Part shown: piece after piece, positions 38,198 to 47,759 of the stretch
Layout of the letters: every line of letters starts with the position of its first letter
Position numbering within the stretch: position 1 is the first letter of the stretch
NCBI RefSeq assembly: GCF_900108875.1
Contig: NZ_FNYJ01000002.1
Coordinates: 887,245-951,244 of the forward strand
DNA length: 64,000 bases
From: Pseudomonas sp. NFR16
Lineage (GTDB): Bacteria > Pseudomonadota > Gammaproteobacteria > Pseudomonadales > Pseudomonadaceae
Direction: 5' to 3'
Position numbers and translations under genes: made by a program
The notes under the pieces: model-generated
The model's database searches: none
What the model saw: the letters and a program-made list of their open reading frames with translations, nothing else
Told to the model about the DNA's origin: nothing

Positions 38198-40255
38198 TCA
38201 GCTGAGCTGGAATCTGGCGGTGTTGTCGCTCAATGCGCGACTGCCTTTGCTCAGCGTATCGGCGGCCTGATTCACCGCGCGTGCGCCCTCCAGCAATCGC
38301 CCCGCCGCCTGATCAACTTGCTGGATATTGCCGCTGACTTCATCGGCCGTCGCTGCCTGCTCCTCCACTGCGGTGGCGATCTGCGCCAGGGTGTCGGTGA
38401 CGACCTGAACGGCATTGGCAATCTCGCCCAGGCGCTCACCCAGGCCGGTGACCGATTGCGCATCGCTCACCGCCTGGCCGCATGCGGCTTCCATCAACGT
38501 GACGGCCTGACTGACCGTCGAGCGTAGACTGTCGACCGTGCCGGCAATTTGCGCAGTCGAGGCCTGCGTGCGCTGGGACAGACTACGCACCTCGTCGGCC
38601 ACCACGGCAAAACCACGTCCCTGCTCGCCCGCCCGAGCGGCTTCGATAGCAGCGTTGAGCGCCAGCAGGTTGGTCTGCTCAGCGATGCCGCGAATGGTGT
38701 CGACCACCGATTGAATCTGCTGACCTTGCTCGCTGACACGGCCCAGGGCATTGGCCGTATCAGTGAGTTTCTGATTCAACTGCTGAATACTCGCTGTAGT
38801 GCGCTGGCTGTCGCGACTGCTGTCCTCGGCAATCTGCCGCGTCTGTTGCGCGCTGCCGGAGGCTTCCTCACAGCTTTTGGCAACGCCCAGCGACGTCGCG
38901 GCCAATTGAGTGGCCGCCGCTGCGATCTGGCTGATCTGCTGCTGCTGATCTTCCACCTCATTGAGCGTGCTGCCCGACTGCGAATTGAGCGTCAGCACCG
39001 CCGAGCCGAGCTGCTGGGTTTCGTGGTTGACGCCCAGCAGGCTGGTACGCAACTGCACGACCGCAACGTTCAGCGCGGTGCTGATCGCCGCCAGCTCGTC
39101 ACGCCCTTGCACTGGAACCTCGACGCACAGATTGCCGTCACGAAGGGATTCGGCCAGGGTCGTGATGCCCTGAGCGCTGCGACGAATCGAGGCCTGCAGG
39201 CACATGAACAGATACAGCGCGGCCACAGCAAGAATGCTGAACGTCGCGGCAACCGGGATGAACTGCCGGATGCTGCGATCATGGTAGTAATCCAGCCGGC
39301 TGTGCAACGAGGACAAGGACTGATTACGCAACGCAGCCAAAGCCTGGAGCGTGCTGTCGACGCTGCGCTCGAAGGCTGATGTATCGAGCTTGATCGTGCC
39401 ACCGAAAACGCCGTCATCGAGGGTTTTCAGTTCGGTGTCCAGGCGCTGAAGACTGTCGTTGTACTGACGCGTCCAGACCTCCATGCCAGGGTAGGATTTC
39501 GCCTGCAAGGAACTCACGGTCTTGACCAACTGGTCGCGAGCGTCGCCGATGCGGCTGCGCAGATCGCGCATCTGCAAACGGCTCTGCAAGGTGAACTGCC
39601 CCGAAGCAATCGACGATTGACCGATGCTGGCCATCCGACCAATACGCTCGATCAGATCCGGCGCCTGTTGCGTGGCGACTTGCATCAGCAGGTAGGTTTC
39701 AAGCCACGGGTCAAGGATCAGCCCGCTGTCGATAGCGATCTGTTCACGCAGACTTTGCAGCGACGTCAGCGCCGCCGTAAAACGATCGTATCCATCGGGC
39801 CACCAGCCCACGGTACGCAGCGATTCGGAGTCCATCCCTTTGATCGATGCCTGCAGCGCCTGGAAACGGGCCATCGTGTCGGCACTGACATGACGCGCTT
39901 TCAGCTCGTCAGCCAGGGTAGACAGGGTTTGCGTGAGCTGAGGATTCGCGGCGTCGAGCGCAGACATGGCGGCTTTGGCAGCCGGCGTCGGATCATGAAG
40001 GATATCGGCGGCTTTCCAGCGCGCGGCCAGGTTACGTTGCGACGTCAATTGAGCGTCCAGTTGATCCAGAGCAAGCAATTGACGAACTCCGGACTGCTCC
40101 TCGGAAATGACGGCCAGCTTGCTGCGGTAGTCTTGCCCGATCATCCACAGGCTGCCGGCCAGCGGCAGCATGAACAAGATGAAAAGCACCTGAAACTTGC
40201 GTGCAAACCCAAACTGTCCGAGCAGGCGGATTCCTGGCGACAAAAGACTCTGCAT
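38198..40255 (-). CDS. Methyl-accepting chemotaxis protein
   Basis: A 685-residue chemoreceptor. The first membrane helix ([18 protein letters not shown]) lies near residues 24-41. A long, mostly helical periplasmic domain of about 285 residues follows; it has no Cache signature and may be a NIT-like or double four-helix bundle. The second helix ([20 protein letters not shown]) is near 328-351. HAMP and signalling domains follow, with the tip [20 protein letters not shown] near residue 518. It ends without a CheR-binding pentapeptide. It is monocistronic; the ligand is unknown. Confidence 0.88.
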   Translation of the reverse strand: MQSLLSPGIRLLGQFGFARKFQVLFILFMLPLAGSLWMIGQDYRSKLAVISEEQSGVRQLLALDQLDAQLTSQRNLAARWKAADILHDPTPAAKAAMSALDAANPQLTQTLSTLADELKARHVSADTMARFQALQASIKGMDSESLRTVGWWPDGYDRFTAALTSLQSLREQIAIDSGLILDPWLETYLLMQVATQQAPDLIERIGRMASIGQSSIASGQFTLQSRLQMRDLRSRIGDARDQLVKTVSSLQAKSYPGMEVWTRQYNDSLQRLDTELKTLDDGVFGGTIKLDTSAFERSVDSTLQALAALRNQSLSSLHSRLDYYHDRSIRQFIPVAATFSILAVAALYLFMCLQASIRRSAQGITTLAESLRDGNLCVEVPVQGRDELAAISTALNVAVVQLRTSLLGVNHETQQLGSAVLTLNSQSGSTLNEVEDQQQQISQIAAAATQLAATSLGVAKSCEEASGSAQQTRQIAEDSSRDSQRTTASIQQLNQKLTDTANALGRVSEQGQQIQSVVDTIRGIAEQTNLLALNAAIEAARAGEQGRGFAVVADEVRSLSQRTQASTAQIAGTVDSLRSTVSQAVTLMEAACGQAVSDAQSVTGLGERLGEIANAVQVVTDTLAQIATAVEEQAATADEVSGNIQQVDQAAGRLLEGARAVNQAADTLSKGSRALSDNTARFQLS

Positions 40256-40659
40256 ACCCGACTACTCCTCAGCGATAACCTCATGGCGCAGCTCGTGACC
40301 GCGACCAAGGTCCTCAACATTGCTTACAGGCAAAATGCCATGTCTCTGTTTCAAAAACGATAACCGCCCGTCTCCTGTGTCGAGGACGTGTAAGCGGTCG
40401 GTGATGGACGGATAGAGCGACATTCAGCCAAGCCCACCCTTGGGCTGGCTCAAGCAAGAAATGGACCGATAGCACGAAGCCATCTAAATGGGCACGAGCG
40501 CAAAGACGGTGCACGCCGAATGCGCCAAAGTGGGGCGAAACAACTCAATGGATGCTGCATAAATTGTCACCGTCGTGACATTCCCGCTGCATTTCTCGAC
40601 GGCGGGAGGACTGAAACCCTAACCGATTGATCACACGCATAAAATTTTCAAAGAGGCGC
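40256..40659. other. Intergenic region upstream of the chemoreceptor and tRNA-Met
   Basis: About 400 bases with no convincing gene on either strand. It must contain the chemoreceptor's promoter near 40300. The stretch near 40620-40660 is A/T-rich, leading into the tRNA promoter. No repeat, phage attachment duplicate or RNA family was recognised. Confidence 0.4.
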
Positions 40660-40688
40660 TTGACACAACTTCGATTCGAGCGAATAAT
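40660..40688 (+). promoter_or_regulatory. Sigma70 promoter of tRNA-Met
   Basis: TTGACA (40660-40665), a 17-base spacer and AATAAT (40683-40688), 12 bases before the tRNA. The -35 is perfect, and GC-rich bases (GCGCGCC) follow the -10 as in stringently controlled stable-RNA promoters. Confidence 0.8.
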
Positions 40689-40699
40689 GCGCGCCACTT

Positions 40700-40776
40700 G
40701 GCTACATAGCTCAGTTGGTTAGAGCATAGCATTCATAATGCTGGGGTCCGGGGTTCAAGTCCCTGTGTAGCCACCA
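40700..40776 (+). tRNA. tRNA-Met (CAT anticodon, elongator type)
   Basis: A 77-base cloverleaf: acceptor stem GGCTACA (40700-40706) pairs TGTAGCC (40766-40772), followed by A and encoded CCA. The D-arm is AGCTCAGTTGGTTAGAGC and the anticodon loop TTCATAA, giving CAT. The fully paired first base pair (G-C) is not that of the initiator tRNA, so this is the elongator. Confidence 0.95.
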
Positions 40777-40783
40777 AGTACCT

Positions 40784-40814
40784 CAACAAAGCCCGCCTTG
40801 TGCGGGCTTTGTTG
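40784..40814 (+). terminator. Terminator after tRNA-Met
   Basis: CAACAAAGCCCGC pairs with GCGGGCTTTGTTG around a short loop, eight bases after the tRNA end. Confidence 0.88.
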
Positions 40815-41043
40815 TTTCTGGCTGTCTGACACCCGCCAGTCTCTGCGCTTGACCCATTGGGTCCAGGCGTCGCGTTAACTTCCCGGATCGACTCCATGCA
40901 GTTGACCACTGCCGGCAAACGACGGCTTCGAATCACAAAGGCCACTCGTGACAACCGAGGGCTCGTCCAATAGATTAACCCCCCTTCGAAACGCCCAGCG
41001 CTTTTCGCGTCTCAAATCCCGTCAATGAAGTAATGGATGTTCA

Positions 41044-41748
41044 ATGTCTGATTTTCAAACCGATGCAGCCGTGACCGCTCTGTCTTCCAAGCAAGCTTAC
41101 GAAGACGCCATCAACCTCTCACAGCATGTGCCGCAGGCGAAAACCATCAGCGAAATGGTGCTGGATGCCTTTCAGAGTGCAAAGGAAAGCGATCAGATTC
41201 GCGAGTTGCGCGTCGCCATCCGTCAGGCTCACGACCGTTTCGACGATGACCAGGCGTACGAGTTGATGGGTCAGCTCAAACAGCTCAAGGACGCCGAGGC
41301 GGCGGACATGGCTGCGCTGGAAGACCTCAGCAAAAAATTCCCGATCAGCCGGATTCTCTCCAGCTACAAAGATGACCCAAGCTTCCAGGAGCTGGTGTAC
41401 AGCCTCGCGTTGAAGGTGCTCAACCAGACTCATCAAGCAGTGAGCAATCCGGGCGGCGGCAAGAGCAAAACCGCGCGGGCGAAAAAAGAAGCCGAAGTGT
41501 TCGTCATCAGCAAGGATGGCGCTACCGCGACGCTGCCGCTGCGCACTCCACGTTCGAAAGCCAATGTGGACCGTGAAGCTTTCGAGTTCCTCGGATTCAC
41601 CTTTGTCGGAGAAGGCGATGACGCCGAGCTGCAGAGCGAAAGCTTCGTGGACAAAGACGGCAACGAGCAACCTGCCACACGCAAAAACATTATTGCCGCG
41701 ATCCAGCAGCAGACGGCGTTTGAAGGGTACAGCGCGGTCCAGCAATAA
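41044..41748 (+). CDS. Hypothetical protein, helical N-terminus with basic linker
   Basis: A 234-residue protein I do not recognise. Residues 1-120 are charged and helical, possibly coiled-coil (QIRELRVAIRQAHDRFDDDQ, AYELMGQLKQLKDAEAADM). A Gly/Lys-rich hinge follows (NPGGGKSKTARAKKEAE, about 137-153). The C-terminal part, about 80 residues, looks beta-rich (EVFVISKDGATATLPLRTPR, FEFLGFTFVGEGDDAEL). The layout resembles small nucleoid-associated or DNA-binding proteins with a linker, but no motif proves it. There is no signal peptide. It lies 268 bases after tRNA-Met and may be lineage-specific. The ribosome site is weak. Confidence 0.65.
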   Translation: MSDFQTDAAVTALSSKQAYEDAINLSQHVPQAKTISEMVLDAFQSAKESDQIRELRVAIRQAHDRFDDDQAYELMGQLKQLKDAEAADMAALEDLSKKFPISRILSSYKDDPSFQELVYSLALKVLNQTHQAVSNPGGGKSKTARAKKEAEVFVISKDGATATLPLRTPRSKANVDREAFEFLGFTFVGEGDDAELQSESFVDKDGNEQPATRKNIIAAIQQQTAFEGYSAVQQ

Positions 41749-41874
41749 GACGGCAATCGATGCAATTGCCGTGGTTCTGGTCTACACCCAATTGGACCTG
41801 TCGTCGGGAGCGCCACTGTCGGCCGCCCTCGACGCACGTCCTGCGGGAAACCCGAATCAAGGAATTCAACGTCC

Positions 41875-43533
41875 ATGCCCGATGCCAAGCAACCGCGTAA
41901 TGGCGGCCAGATTCTCGTCCAGGCGCTGCTGCGCAATGCCGTCGACACGATTTATTGCGTTCCCGGCGAAAGTTATTTGCCGGTGCTCGACGCACTGTAC
42001 GACGCGACCTCGATTCGCACCTTCGTCACCCGACACGAGGGCGCGGCTTCGAACATGGCCGACGCCTACGGCAAGCTGACCGGTCGCCCCGGCATCTGCT
42101 TCGTGACGCGCGGCCCCGGTGCGACCCACGCCAGCAACGGCGTACACACTGCCCGACAGGGTTCGACACCGATGATTCTGTTCGTCGGCCAGATCGAAAG
42201 CGCGTTCAAGGGGCGCGAAGCCTTTCAGGAAGTGGACTACGTGCAGATGTTCGGCGGTCTGGCGAAGTGGGCGACCGAAATCGACAGCATCGAGCGCATT
42301 CCGGAAGTCGTCAGTAAAGCGTTCAGCATCGCCATGTCGGGTCGTCCAGGCCCGGTGGTCGTTGCCCTGCCCGAACAGATATTGTTCGGCAGCGCCGCAG
42401 TGACCGACGCGCAACCGGTGCGCATTGCGCGCGCATCGCCTGACAGCGCCTCACTCACGGCGCTGCGCAGCCTGCTCGCTGCGGCAAAACAGCCCCTGGT
42501 GATCGTCGGGGGAACAGGCTGGGACGCAGATTCCAGCGATGCGCTGCGGCGCTTCATACACGCCAACGATCTGCCCGTGGCTGCGTCGTTCAGACGCCAG
42601 GACCTGTTCGACAATCGCGACAGACATTACGTCGGCCAACTCGGTCTGGGCATCTCGCCCAAGCTTCTGGAGCGAGTAAGGACGAGCGACTTGCTGCTGG
42701 TGATCGGCTCCCGGCTGAGCGAAACGGTGTCCCAGGGCTACACGCTGATCGAGAGCCCGACGCCTCAACAGCCGATGATCCATGTGCACCCCGATCCTCA
42801 GGAACTCAATCGCGTCTATCACGCGCGCTTGTCCATCCTGTCGTCGCTTCGCGAATTCGCCCACGCCGCCGCAGCCATGGAGCCGGTTGTCAGCAGCGCC
42901 TGGAAAACCTGGACCAGCGAAGCCCGGGCCGACTATCTGGAGCATTCGACACCGCCGCTCGCGCACCCGCAACTGGCGGGCGTGGACATGGGCGCGGTGG
43001 TGGCGCACCTGAATGAGGTATTGCCGGACGACGCGATCATCACCAACGGCGCAGGCAACTACACCGTGTGGGTTCATCGTTTCTATCGCTACCGCCAGCC
43101 AGCCACCGAACTGGCGCCGACCAATGGCGCGATGGGCTACGGCTTGCCGGCAGCCATTGCGGCCAAGCTGCATGCCCCGCACAGAACTGTCGTCTGTTTT
43201 GCTGGCGATGGCTGCTTCATGATGTACCCTCAGGAACTGGCCACGGCAATGCAATACAACGCGCCGATAGTGGTCATTGTGGTGAACAACGGCATGCTTG
43301 CGACCATTCGCATGCATCAGGAGCGAGAATATCCGGGACGCGTGTCGGCCACCGGGCTGGCGAATCCGGACTTTATCGCTCTGGCCAAATCCTTCGGTGC
43401 TCATGCCGAACGGGTCGAACGCAGCGAAGATTTCCCGGCAGCCTTTCAGCGTGCGCAAGCAGCGGGCGTCGCTGCGCTGATCGAGTTGCGCGTCGATCCA
43501 CGGCAGATCACACCCCAGGCTCGTCTTGATTAA
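41875..43533 (+). CDS. Thiamine-diphosphate 2-oxoacid decarboxylase (acetolactate synthase-like)
   Basis: A 552-residue ThDP enzyme with three domains: N-terminal Pyr domain with the catalytic Glu in [17 protein letters not shown], a central domain (about 190-330), and a C-terminal PP domain. That domain has the ThDP motif [17 protein letters not shown] ending in VVIVVNNG. The block [17 protein letters not shown] is typical of acetolactate-synthase-like members. The next gene, 13 bases downstream, is an aldehyde dehydrogenase, so this enzyme probably decarboxylates a 2-oxoacid to an aldehyde that is then oxidised. AruI-like 2-oxoarginine decarboxylase is one candidate. Substrate unproven. Confidence 0.82.
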   Translation: MPDAKQPRNGGQILVQALLRNAVDTIYCVPGESYLPVLDALYDATSIRTFVTRHEGAASNMADAYGKLTGRPGICFVTRGPGATHASNGVHTARQGSTPMILFVGQIESAFKGREAFQEVDYVQMFGGLAKWATEIDSIERIPEVVSKAFSIAMSGRPGPVVVALPEQILFGSAAVTDAQPVRIARASPDSASLTALRSLLAAAKQPLVIVGGTGWDADSSDALRRFIHANDLPVAASFRRQDLFDNRDRHYVGQLGLGISPKLLERVRTSDLLLVIGSRLSETVSQGYTLIESPTPQQPMIHVHPDPQELNRVYHARLSILSSLREFAHAAAAMEPVVSSAWKTWTSEARADYLEHSTPPLAHPQLAGVDMGAVVAHLNEVLPDDAIITNGAGNYTVWVHRFYRYRQPATELAPTNGAMGYGLPAAIAAKLHAPHRTVVCFAGDGCFMMYPQELATAMQYNAPIVVIVVNNGMLATIRMHQEREYPGRVSATGLANPDFIALAKSFGAHAERVERSEDFPAAFQRAQAAGVAALIELRVDPRQITPQARLD

Positions 43534-43546
43534 GAGGTGTTGCGCA

Positions 43547-45127
43547 ATGCAGATTCTTGGTGAAACGATCATCGGTCAACGTACGGTTCAAGGCCAGGGA
43601 GGGGACGTGTTCGCCCTCGCCGCCGCGACTGGCGAGCCACTCACGCCCACCTTCGGCGCCAGCACGCCCGCCGATGTTCAGGCAGCTTGCGAACTGGCCG
43701 AAGCGTCGTTCGACCGCTACCGGCAACTGAGCGACGAACAGCGCGCCACGTTCCTGGACGCCATTGCGCAGGGTTTGCTGGATCTGGGTGACGTGCTGAT
43801 CGAGCGGGTTCACGTTGAAAGCGGGCTGCCCAGACCGCGGCTTGAGGGAGAGCGGATGCGCACCGTCAACCAGCTCAGGCTGTTCGCCAGCCTGCTGCGC
43901 GACGGTCGCTGGCATGGCGCGGTGGTCGACACCGCGATGCCCGAACGCCAGCCCCTGCCACGCGCCGACCTGCGCCTGCGCCGCATCGGCCTGGGCCCGG
44001 TCGCAGTCTTCGGCGCCAGCAACTTTCCTCTCGCGTTCTCGGTAGCGGGCGGCGACACCGCATCAGCGCTGGCTGCCGGCTGTCCGGTCATCGTCAAGGC
44101 GCACCCGGCTCACTTGGGCACCAGCGAGCTGGTCGGCCGAGTGATTCAAAAAGCCGCACGCGAAACAGGCATGCCGGATGGCGTGTTCTCATTGCTGATC
44201 GACAAGGATATTTCGGTTGGTCAGGCGCTGGTCAGCCACCCGCTGATCCAGGCAGTCGGTTTTACCGGCTCCCGCCGTGGCGGACTGGCGCTGGTCGCTG
44301 CCGCTCAGGCGCGCCCTGTGCCAATCCCGGTTTACGCTGAAATGAGCAGCATCAACCCGGTCTTTCTGCTGCCCTCGGCGTTGTCGGCCCGGGCTGAAAG
44401 CATCGCCAGAGGTTTCGTCGAGTCACTGGTGTTGGGCGCCGGACAGTTCTGCACGAACCCGGGCCTGCTGCTGGCCCTGGAAAGCGATGCGCTGGAACGC
44501 TTCGTTTCAGCCGCCGCGACAGCGCTGGCCGACAAAACCCCGACGACGATGCTGACGCCCAACATTCATGGCGCCTACTGCAACGGCTTGAACAATCTGC
44601 ATAACGCAGCGGGCGTGACACTGGTGGCCGAGGGCCGTGAGGCGGAGGGTTCGTTTCAGGCGCGACCTGCTTTTTTCCGCACGGACTCGTCCACCTTCCT
44701 CGCCAACCCTGCGCTGGAAGACGAGAATTTCGGGCCCAGTGCGCTGTTGATCGTTTGCAAGGACGCTGCCGACCTGCAGAAAGTGGCCTCGAAATTCGAC
44801 GGTCAGTTGACTGTGACGCTGCATTACGACGAGGGTGATCAGGCGATGGCTCAGGCGTTGCTGCCGACGCTTGAGCGCAAGGCCGGGCGCATTCTGTTCA
44901 ACGATTTCCCGACCGGTGTCGAAGTCAGCTACTCAATGGTCCATGGCGGACCGTTCCCGGCGACGTCCGATAGCCGAAGCACTTCAGTGGGTGCTACGGC
45001 CATCGACCGCTTCCTGCGTCCGGTCTGCTATCAGAACGTCCCTGATTCGCTGCTGCCGCCGGCGCTGCAGCAGAGCAACCCTCTCAAAACCTGGCGCCTG
45101 GTCAACGGCCAGCTGTCGAGGGACTGA
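43547..45127 (+). CDS. Aldehyde dehydrogenase, alpha-ketoglutaric semialdehyde dehydrogenase type
   Basis: A 526-residue NAD(P)-dependent aldehyde dehydrogenase. The sequence is of the KGSADH subgroup: [20 protein letters not shown] for cofactor binding, and [17 protein letters not shown] with the catalytic cysteine. An active-site Glu is near [18 protein letters not shown], and the end [17 protein letters not shown] is diagnostic of this subgroup. The usual reaction is 2,5-dioxopentanoate to 2-oxoglutarate in sugar-acid and hydroxyproline breakdown. ATG 43547 has AAGAGGTG upstream; the open frame from 43526 overlaps the previous stop. It is co-transcribed with the ThDP decarboxylase. Confidence 0.85.
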   Translation: MQILGETIIGQRTVQGQGGDVFALAAATGEPLTPTFGASTPADVQAACELAEASFDRYRQLSDEQRATFLDAIAQGLLDLGDVLIERVHVESGLPRPRLEGERMRTVNQLRLFASLLRDGRWHGAVVDTAMPERQPLPRADLRLRRIGLGPVAVFGASNFPLAFSVAGGDTASALAAGCPVIVKAHPAHLGTSELVGRVIQKAARETGMPDGVFSLLIDKDISVGQALVSHPLIQAVGFTGSRRGGLALVAAAQARPVPIPVYAEMSSINPVFLLPSALSARAESIARGFVESLVLGAGQFCTNPGLLLALESDALERFVSAAATALADKTPTTMLTPNIHGAYCNGLNNLHNAAGVTLVAEGREAEGSFQARPAFFRTDSSTFLANPALEDENFGPSALLIVCKDAADLQKVASKFDGQLTVTLHYDEGDQAMAQALLPTLERKAGRILFNDFPTGVEVSYSMVHGGPFPATSDSRSTSVGATAIDRFLRPVCYQNVPDSLLPPALQQSNPLKTWRLVNGQLSRD

Positions 45128-45152
45128 CCGGCGTACTCTCCCGCTTGCGCCA

Positions 45153-45181
45153 CGTGCCCCACTCGATTCTGACGGGGCACG
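45153..45181. terminator. Hairpin between converging genes
   Basis: CGTGCCCC (45153-45160) pairs with GGGGCACG (45174-45181) in the 73-base gap between the dehydrogenase and flavin reductase genes. There is no clear T-run, so this is a weak bidirectional terminator candidate. Confidence 0.5.
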
Positions 45182-45200
45182 CTGGCAAACGGGCGCGGCT

Positions 45201-45803
45201 TCAAGGCCGCTCCAGCACCTTGCCCACCACTTCGTCGCCGATCACCATGAAGTGACCACCCGCCACATGGTGCAGCGTGCGCAGCTCATCGTGACCTGCG
45301 AAATGCCAGTGCCCATCCGAAAACACGCGCTCGTCCGCCCAGGCCGCCACCACTTCGCCAATGAACAGGTCGTACTGATTCTGATTGTGTGGCTCCGGCA
45401 TCAGACGGCATTCAAGCCAGGCCGCACAGCCTTCCAGCAGCGGTGCATCGACGACCCCGCCGGCGAATGTTTCAAGCCCATAAGCCGTGAACTTGTCGAC
45501 GTCCTTCTCATGAGAAATTTCCAGGCCGGACGTCGAGCCGACGGTTTCGACGATATCCACCTGACTGACCGTTGGCACATTGATCACGAAGCTGCCTGAG
45601 CCCTCCAGCAACTGCCGCGTCCACACGGCCTTGTCCAGCACCACCGTTACCTTCGGCGGCTGGAAATCAAGCGGCATCGCCCACGCGGCCGCCATGATGT
45701 TGCGCTGTCCGGCATGCGCTGCACTGACCAGCACAGTCGGGCCGTGGTTGAGCAGGCGGTAGCACTTGGCCAAAGGTACTGAACGTCGATAAGAAGCGGT
45801 CAT
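45201..45803 (-). CDS. Flavin reductase family protein (FMN-binding split barrel)
   Basis: A 200-residue protein of the flavin reductase-like/FMN-binding split-barrel family. It starts MTASYRRSVPLAKCYRLLNH with the conserved HGPTVLVSAAHAGQRNIMAAAW segment. VTVVLDKAVWTRQLLEGSGSFVINVPTV is the FMN-phosphate region, and the C-terminal part reads FIGEVVAAWADERVF. Members use FMN to reduce small molecules or supply reduced flavin to oxygenases. It is transcribed alone. A role with the adjacent decarboxylase-dehydrogenase pair is possible but unsupported. Confidence 0.82.
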   Translation of the reverse strand: MTASYRRSVPLAKCYRLLNHGPTVLVSAAHAGQRNIMAAAWAMPLDFQPPKVTVVLDKAVWTRQLLEGSGSFVINVPTVSQVDIVETVGSTSGLEISHEKDVDKFTAYGLETFAGGVVDAPLLEGCAAWLECRLMPEPHNQNQYDLFIGEVVAAWADERVFSDGHWHFAGHDELRTLHHVAGGHFMVIGDEVVGKVLERP

Positions 45804-45942
45804 GGAAACAATCCCGGAAAAGAAAATCTGTTCAGGAAATTACAGGGATTTGAGCACGCAGGAAAACACCGCACGCAACGTCCGGCTGTCCGCTTGCTGA
45901 ACCGTCGAAAAATAGCCCTTCCCTGAGGGACAAAAAAGGTGA

Positions 45943-45957
45943 TGTAATACTATAACA
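45943..45957 (+). promoter_or_regulatory. Zur box of the zinc ABC operon
   Basis: TGTAATACTATAACA differs at one position from the Zur palindrome TGTTATANTATAACA. It lies 24 bases before the first start codon of the zinc transporter operon. Repression by Zur with zinc is inferred. Confidence 0.75.
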
Positions 45958-45980
45958 AAACATTTCAGGCCTGATTTTTC

Positions 45981-46118
45981 GTGAAATCTCCCCTTCGACG
46001 TTCTCCCACGCTTGCAGCCTCAGCGCTGGCCCAGTCGGCCGGCAAGCGGGCGCTGGTCGCTCTGGTCCTGCTGGCAGTGCTTTGGCTGGGCATCGCCTGG
46101 GCGGTGGCGATTCCGTGA
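45981..46118 (+). CDS. Small membrane protein, 45 residues, first gene of zinc ABC operon
   Basis: A short open frame from GTG 45981. The N-terminal half is basic and polar (MKSPLRRSPTLAASALAQSA) and the C-terminal half is one membrane helix (ALVALVLLAVLWLGIAWAVA). Its stop overlaps the GTG start of aztA (GTGA), which argues that it is really translated and coupled. It lies 23 bases after the Zur box. Being so short, it could be a regulatory or assembly subunit of the transporter, or a leader peptide. No family recognised. Confidence 0.5.
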   Translation: MKSPLRRSPTLAASALAQSAGKRALVALVLLAVLWLGIAWAVAIP

Positions 46119-46867
46119 GTGCCGTGATCGATCTTCACGACCTGACGGTGACGTATGAGCGGCGCCCGGCGGTGCATCACGTCAGCGGCCGGTTTGCCGC
46201 GGGCAGTCTGACGGCGATCGTCGGGCCGAATGGTGCGGGCAAATCCACGCTGATCAAGGCCATCGCCGGCACGCTGAAGCCTGCACTCGGACGCGTCGAT
46301 CGCGGCGCATTGGCCACGCGGCATATCGGCTATCTGCCGCAGGCAGCCGAGATCGACCGCAGCTTTCCGCTCAGCGTCGCCGACACCGTGATGATGGGCG
46401 CCTGGCGCAGCATTGGAGCGTTTCGCGGTGTGACGCGCAAGCATGCCGAGCAGGCGCAGCAAGCCCTGCATGCCGTCGGGCTGGACGGTTTCGAACAGCA
46501 CAGCATCGGCTCGCTGTCGTCGGGCCAGTTTCAGCGCGTCCTGTTTGCCCGCCTGCTGTTACAGGATGCCTCGGTGATCCTGCTCGATGAGCCGTTCACG
46601 GCCATCGACGCGCGCACCACGCGCGATCTGCTCACGCTGATCCGCAACTGGCACGGCCAAGGCCGCACGGTCATCGCCGTTCTCCATGACATCGAGCAAG
46701 TGCGCCAGCATTTCCCCAGCACCTTGCTTCTGGCGCGCGAAACCATCGCTTGGGGCGATACCGCTGACATTCTGCACGCCGACAACCTGCGCCGGGCCAA
46801 GAACATGGCTGAACACTGGAGCCCGGACGCTCAGGCGTGCGCAAGCGCTGAGGAGCCCTCACTGTGA
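46115..46867 (+). CDS. aztA: Zinc ABC transporter ATP-binding protein
   Basis: The ATPase subunit of a cluster-9 metal importer, 250 residues. Walker A is IVGPNGAGKSTLIKAIAGTL, the Q-loop YLPQAAEIDRSF, the signature IGSLSSGQFQRVLFARLLLQ, Walker B VILLDEPFTAID, and the H-loop is in VIAVLHDIEQVRQHF. It starts at GTG 46115, inside the stop of the small membrane gene, and overlaps aztB by four bases. Zinc rather than manganese is inferred from the upstream Zur box. The azt naming rests on resemblance to Paracoccus AztABC and is provisional. Confidence 0.82.
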   Translation: MSAVIDLHDLTVTYERRPAVHHVSGRFAAGSLTAIVGPNGAGKSTLIKAIAGTLKPALGRVDRGALATRHIGYLPQAAEIDRSFPLSVADTVMMGAWRSIGAFRGVTRKHAEQAQQALHAVGLDGFEQHSIGSLSSGQFQRVLFARLLLQDASVILLDEPFTAIDARTTRDLLTLIRNWHGQGRTVIAVLHDIEQVRQHFPSTLLLARETIAWGDTADILHADNLRRAKNMAEHWSPDAQACASAEEPSL

Positions 46868-47733
46868 CGCTGTACAGCCTGCTGATTCAGCCCTTCGTCG
46901 ATTTCGGGTTCATGCGCCGCGCGTTGGTGGCGTGTCTGGCGCTGGGCATTGGCTCGGGGCCGGTGGGCGTGCTGCTGATGCTGCGCCGCATGAGTCTGGT
47001 GGGCGATGCGATGAGCCATGCTGTGCTGCCCGGCGCAGCGGTGGGTTTCCTGTTTGCAGGGCTGTCGTTGCCGGCGATGGGCTTCGGCGGCTTGATCGCC
47101 GGACTCGCCGTGGCGCTGCTGTCCGGACTGGTGAGCCGCTTCACCACGCTGCGCGAAGACGCCAGTTTCGCCAGCTTCTACCTGACATCGCTGGCCGCCG
47201 GCGTACTGATCGTCTCGCTGCACGGCTCCAACGTGGACCTGCTGCACGTGCTGTTCGGCACCATTCTGGCCATCGATGATCAAGCGATCTTCATGGTGGG
47301 CGGTATCGCTTCGTTCACCCTGATCCTGTTGGCACTGATTTATCGGCCGCTGATCCTGGAATGTTTCGATCCCGGATTCCTGCGGGCGGTCGGCGGTCGC
47401 GGCTCGCTGTATCACGTGTTGTTTCTGCTGCTGGTGGTGCTCAACCTCGTCGCGGGTTTCCAAGCGCTGGGGACGCTGATGGCCGTCGGGATGATGATGC
47501 TTCCCGCCACGGTGGCGCGATTCTGGTCCAGTTCGCTGACCGGCATGATCGTGATCTCGACAGCGGTCGCTACCCTGTCGGGCTTCATCGGCCTGATCGT
47601 GTCCTACCACGCAAGCGTCGCGTCGGGGCCGGCCATCGTGCTGACCGCCAGCGGTTTTTATGTGTTCTCACTGTTCTTTGGACACAGCGGTTTTCTGCGC
47701 CGTCTGTTCCCGAGGGTTCATCTGTCCGGCTGA
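46864..47733 (+). CDS. aztB: Zinc ABC transporter permease
   Basis: The membrane subunit of the metal importer (ABC-3 family), 289 residues with about eight or nine helices. Family motifs include LLMLRRMSLVGDAMSHAVLP near residue 40, and the later FQALGTLMAVGMMMLPATVA region. It starts with GTG overlapping the aztA stop (GTGA), so the three transport genes are translationally coupled. The substrate-binding protein gene begins 26 bases after it. An alternative assignment as a Mn permease is less likely given the Zur box. Confidence 0.85.
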   Translation: MTLYSLLIQPFVDFGFMRRALVACLALGIGSGPVGVLLMLRRMSLVGDAMSHAVLPGAAVGFLFAGLSLPAMGFGGLIAGLAVALLSGLVSRFTTLREDASFASFYLTSLAAGVLIVSLHGSNVDLLHVLFGTILAIDDQAIFMVGGIASFTLILLALIYRPLILECFDPGFLRAVGGRGSLYHVLFLLLVVLNLVAGFQALGTLMAVGMMMLPATVARFWSSSLTGMIVISTAVATLSGFIGLIVSYHASVASGPAIVLTASGFYVFSLFFGHSGFLRRLFPRVHLSG

Positions 47734-47759
47734 TCGTTCTTTTAGCGAAAGGAAATCCC

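Noticed and set aside
40733..40954. Open frame of 73 codons on the minus strand
   Set aside because: Its end lies in tRNA-Met and its last residues (ATQGLEPRTPAL) are the well-known false translation of a tRNA 3' half.
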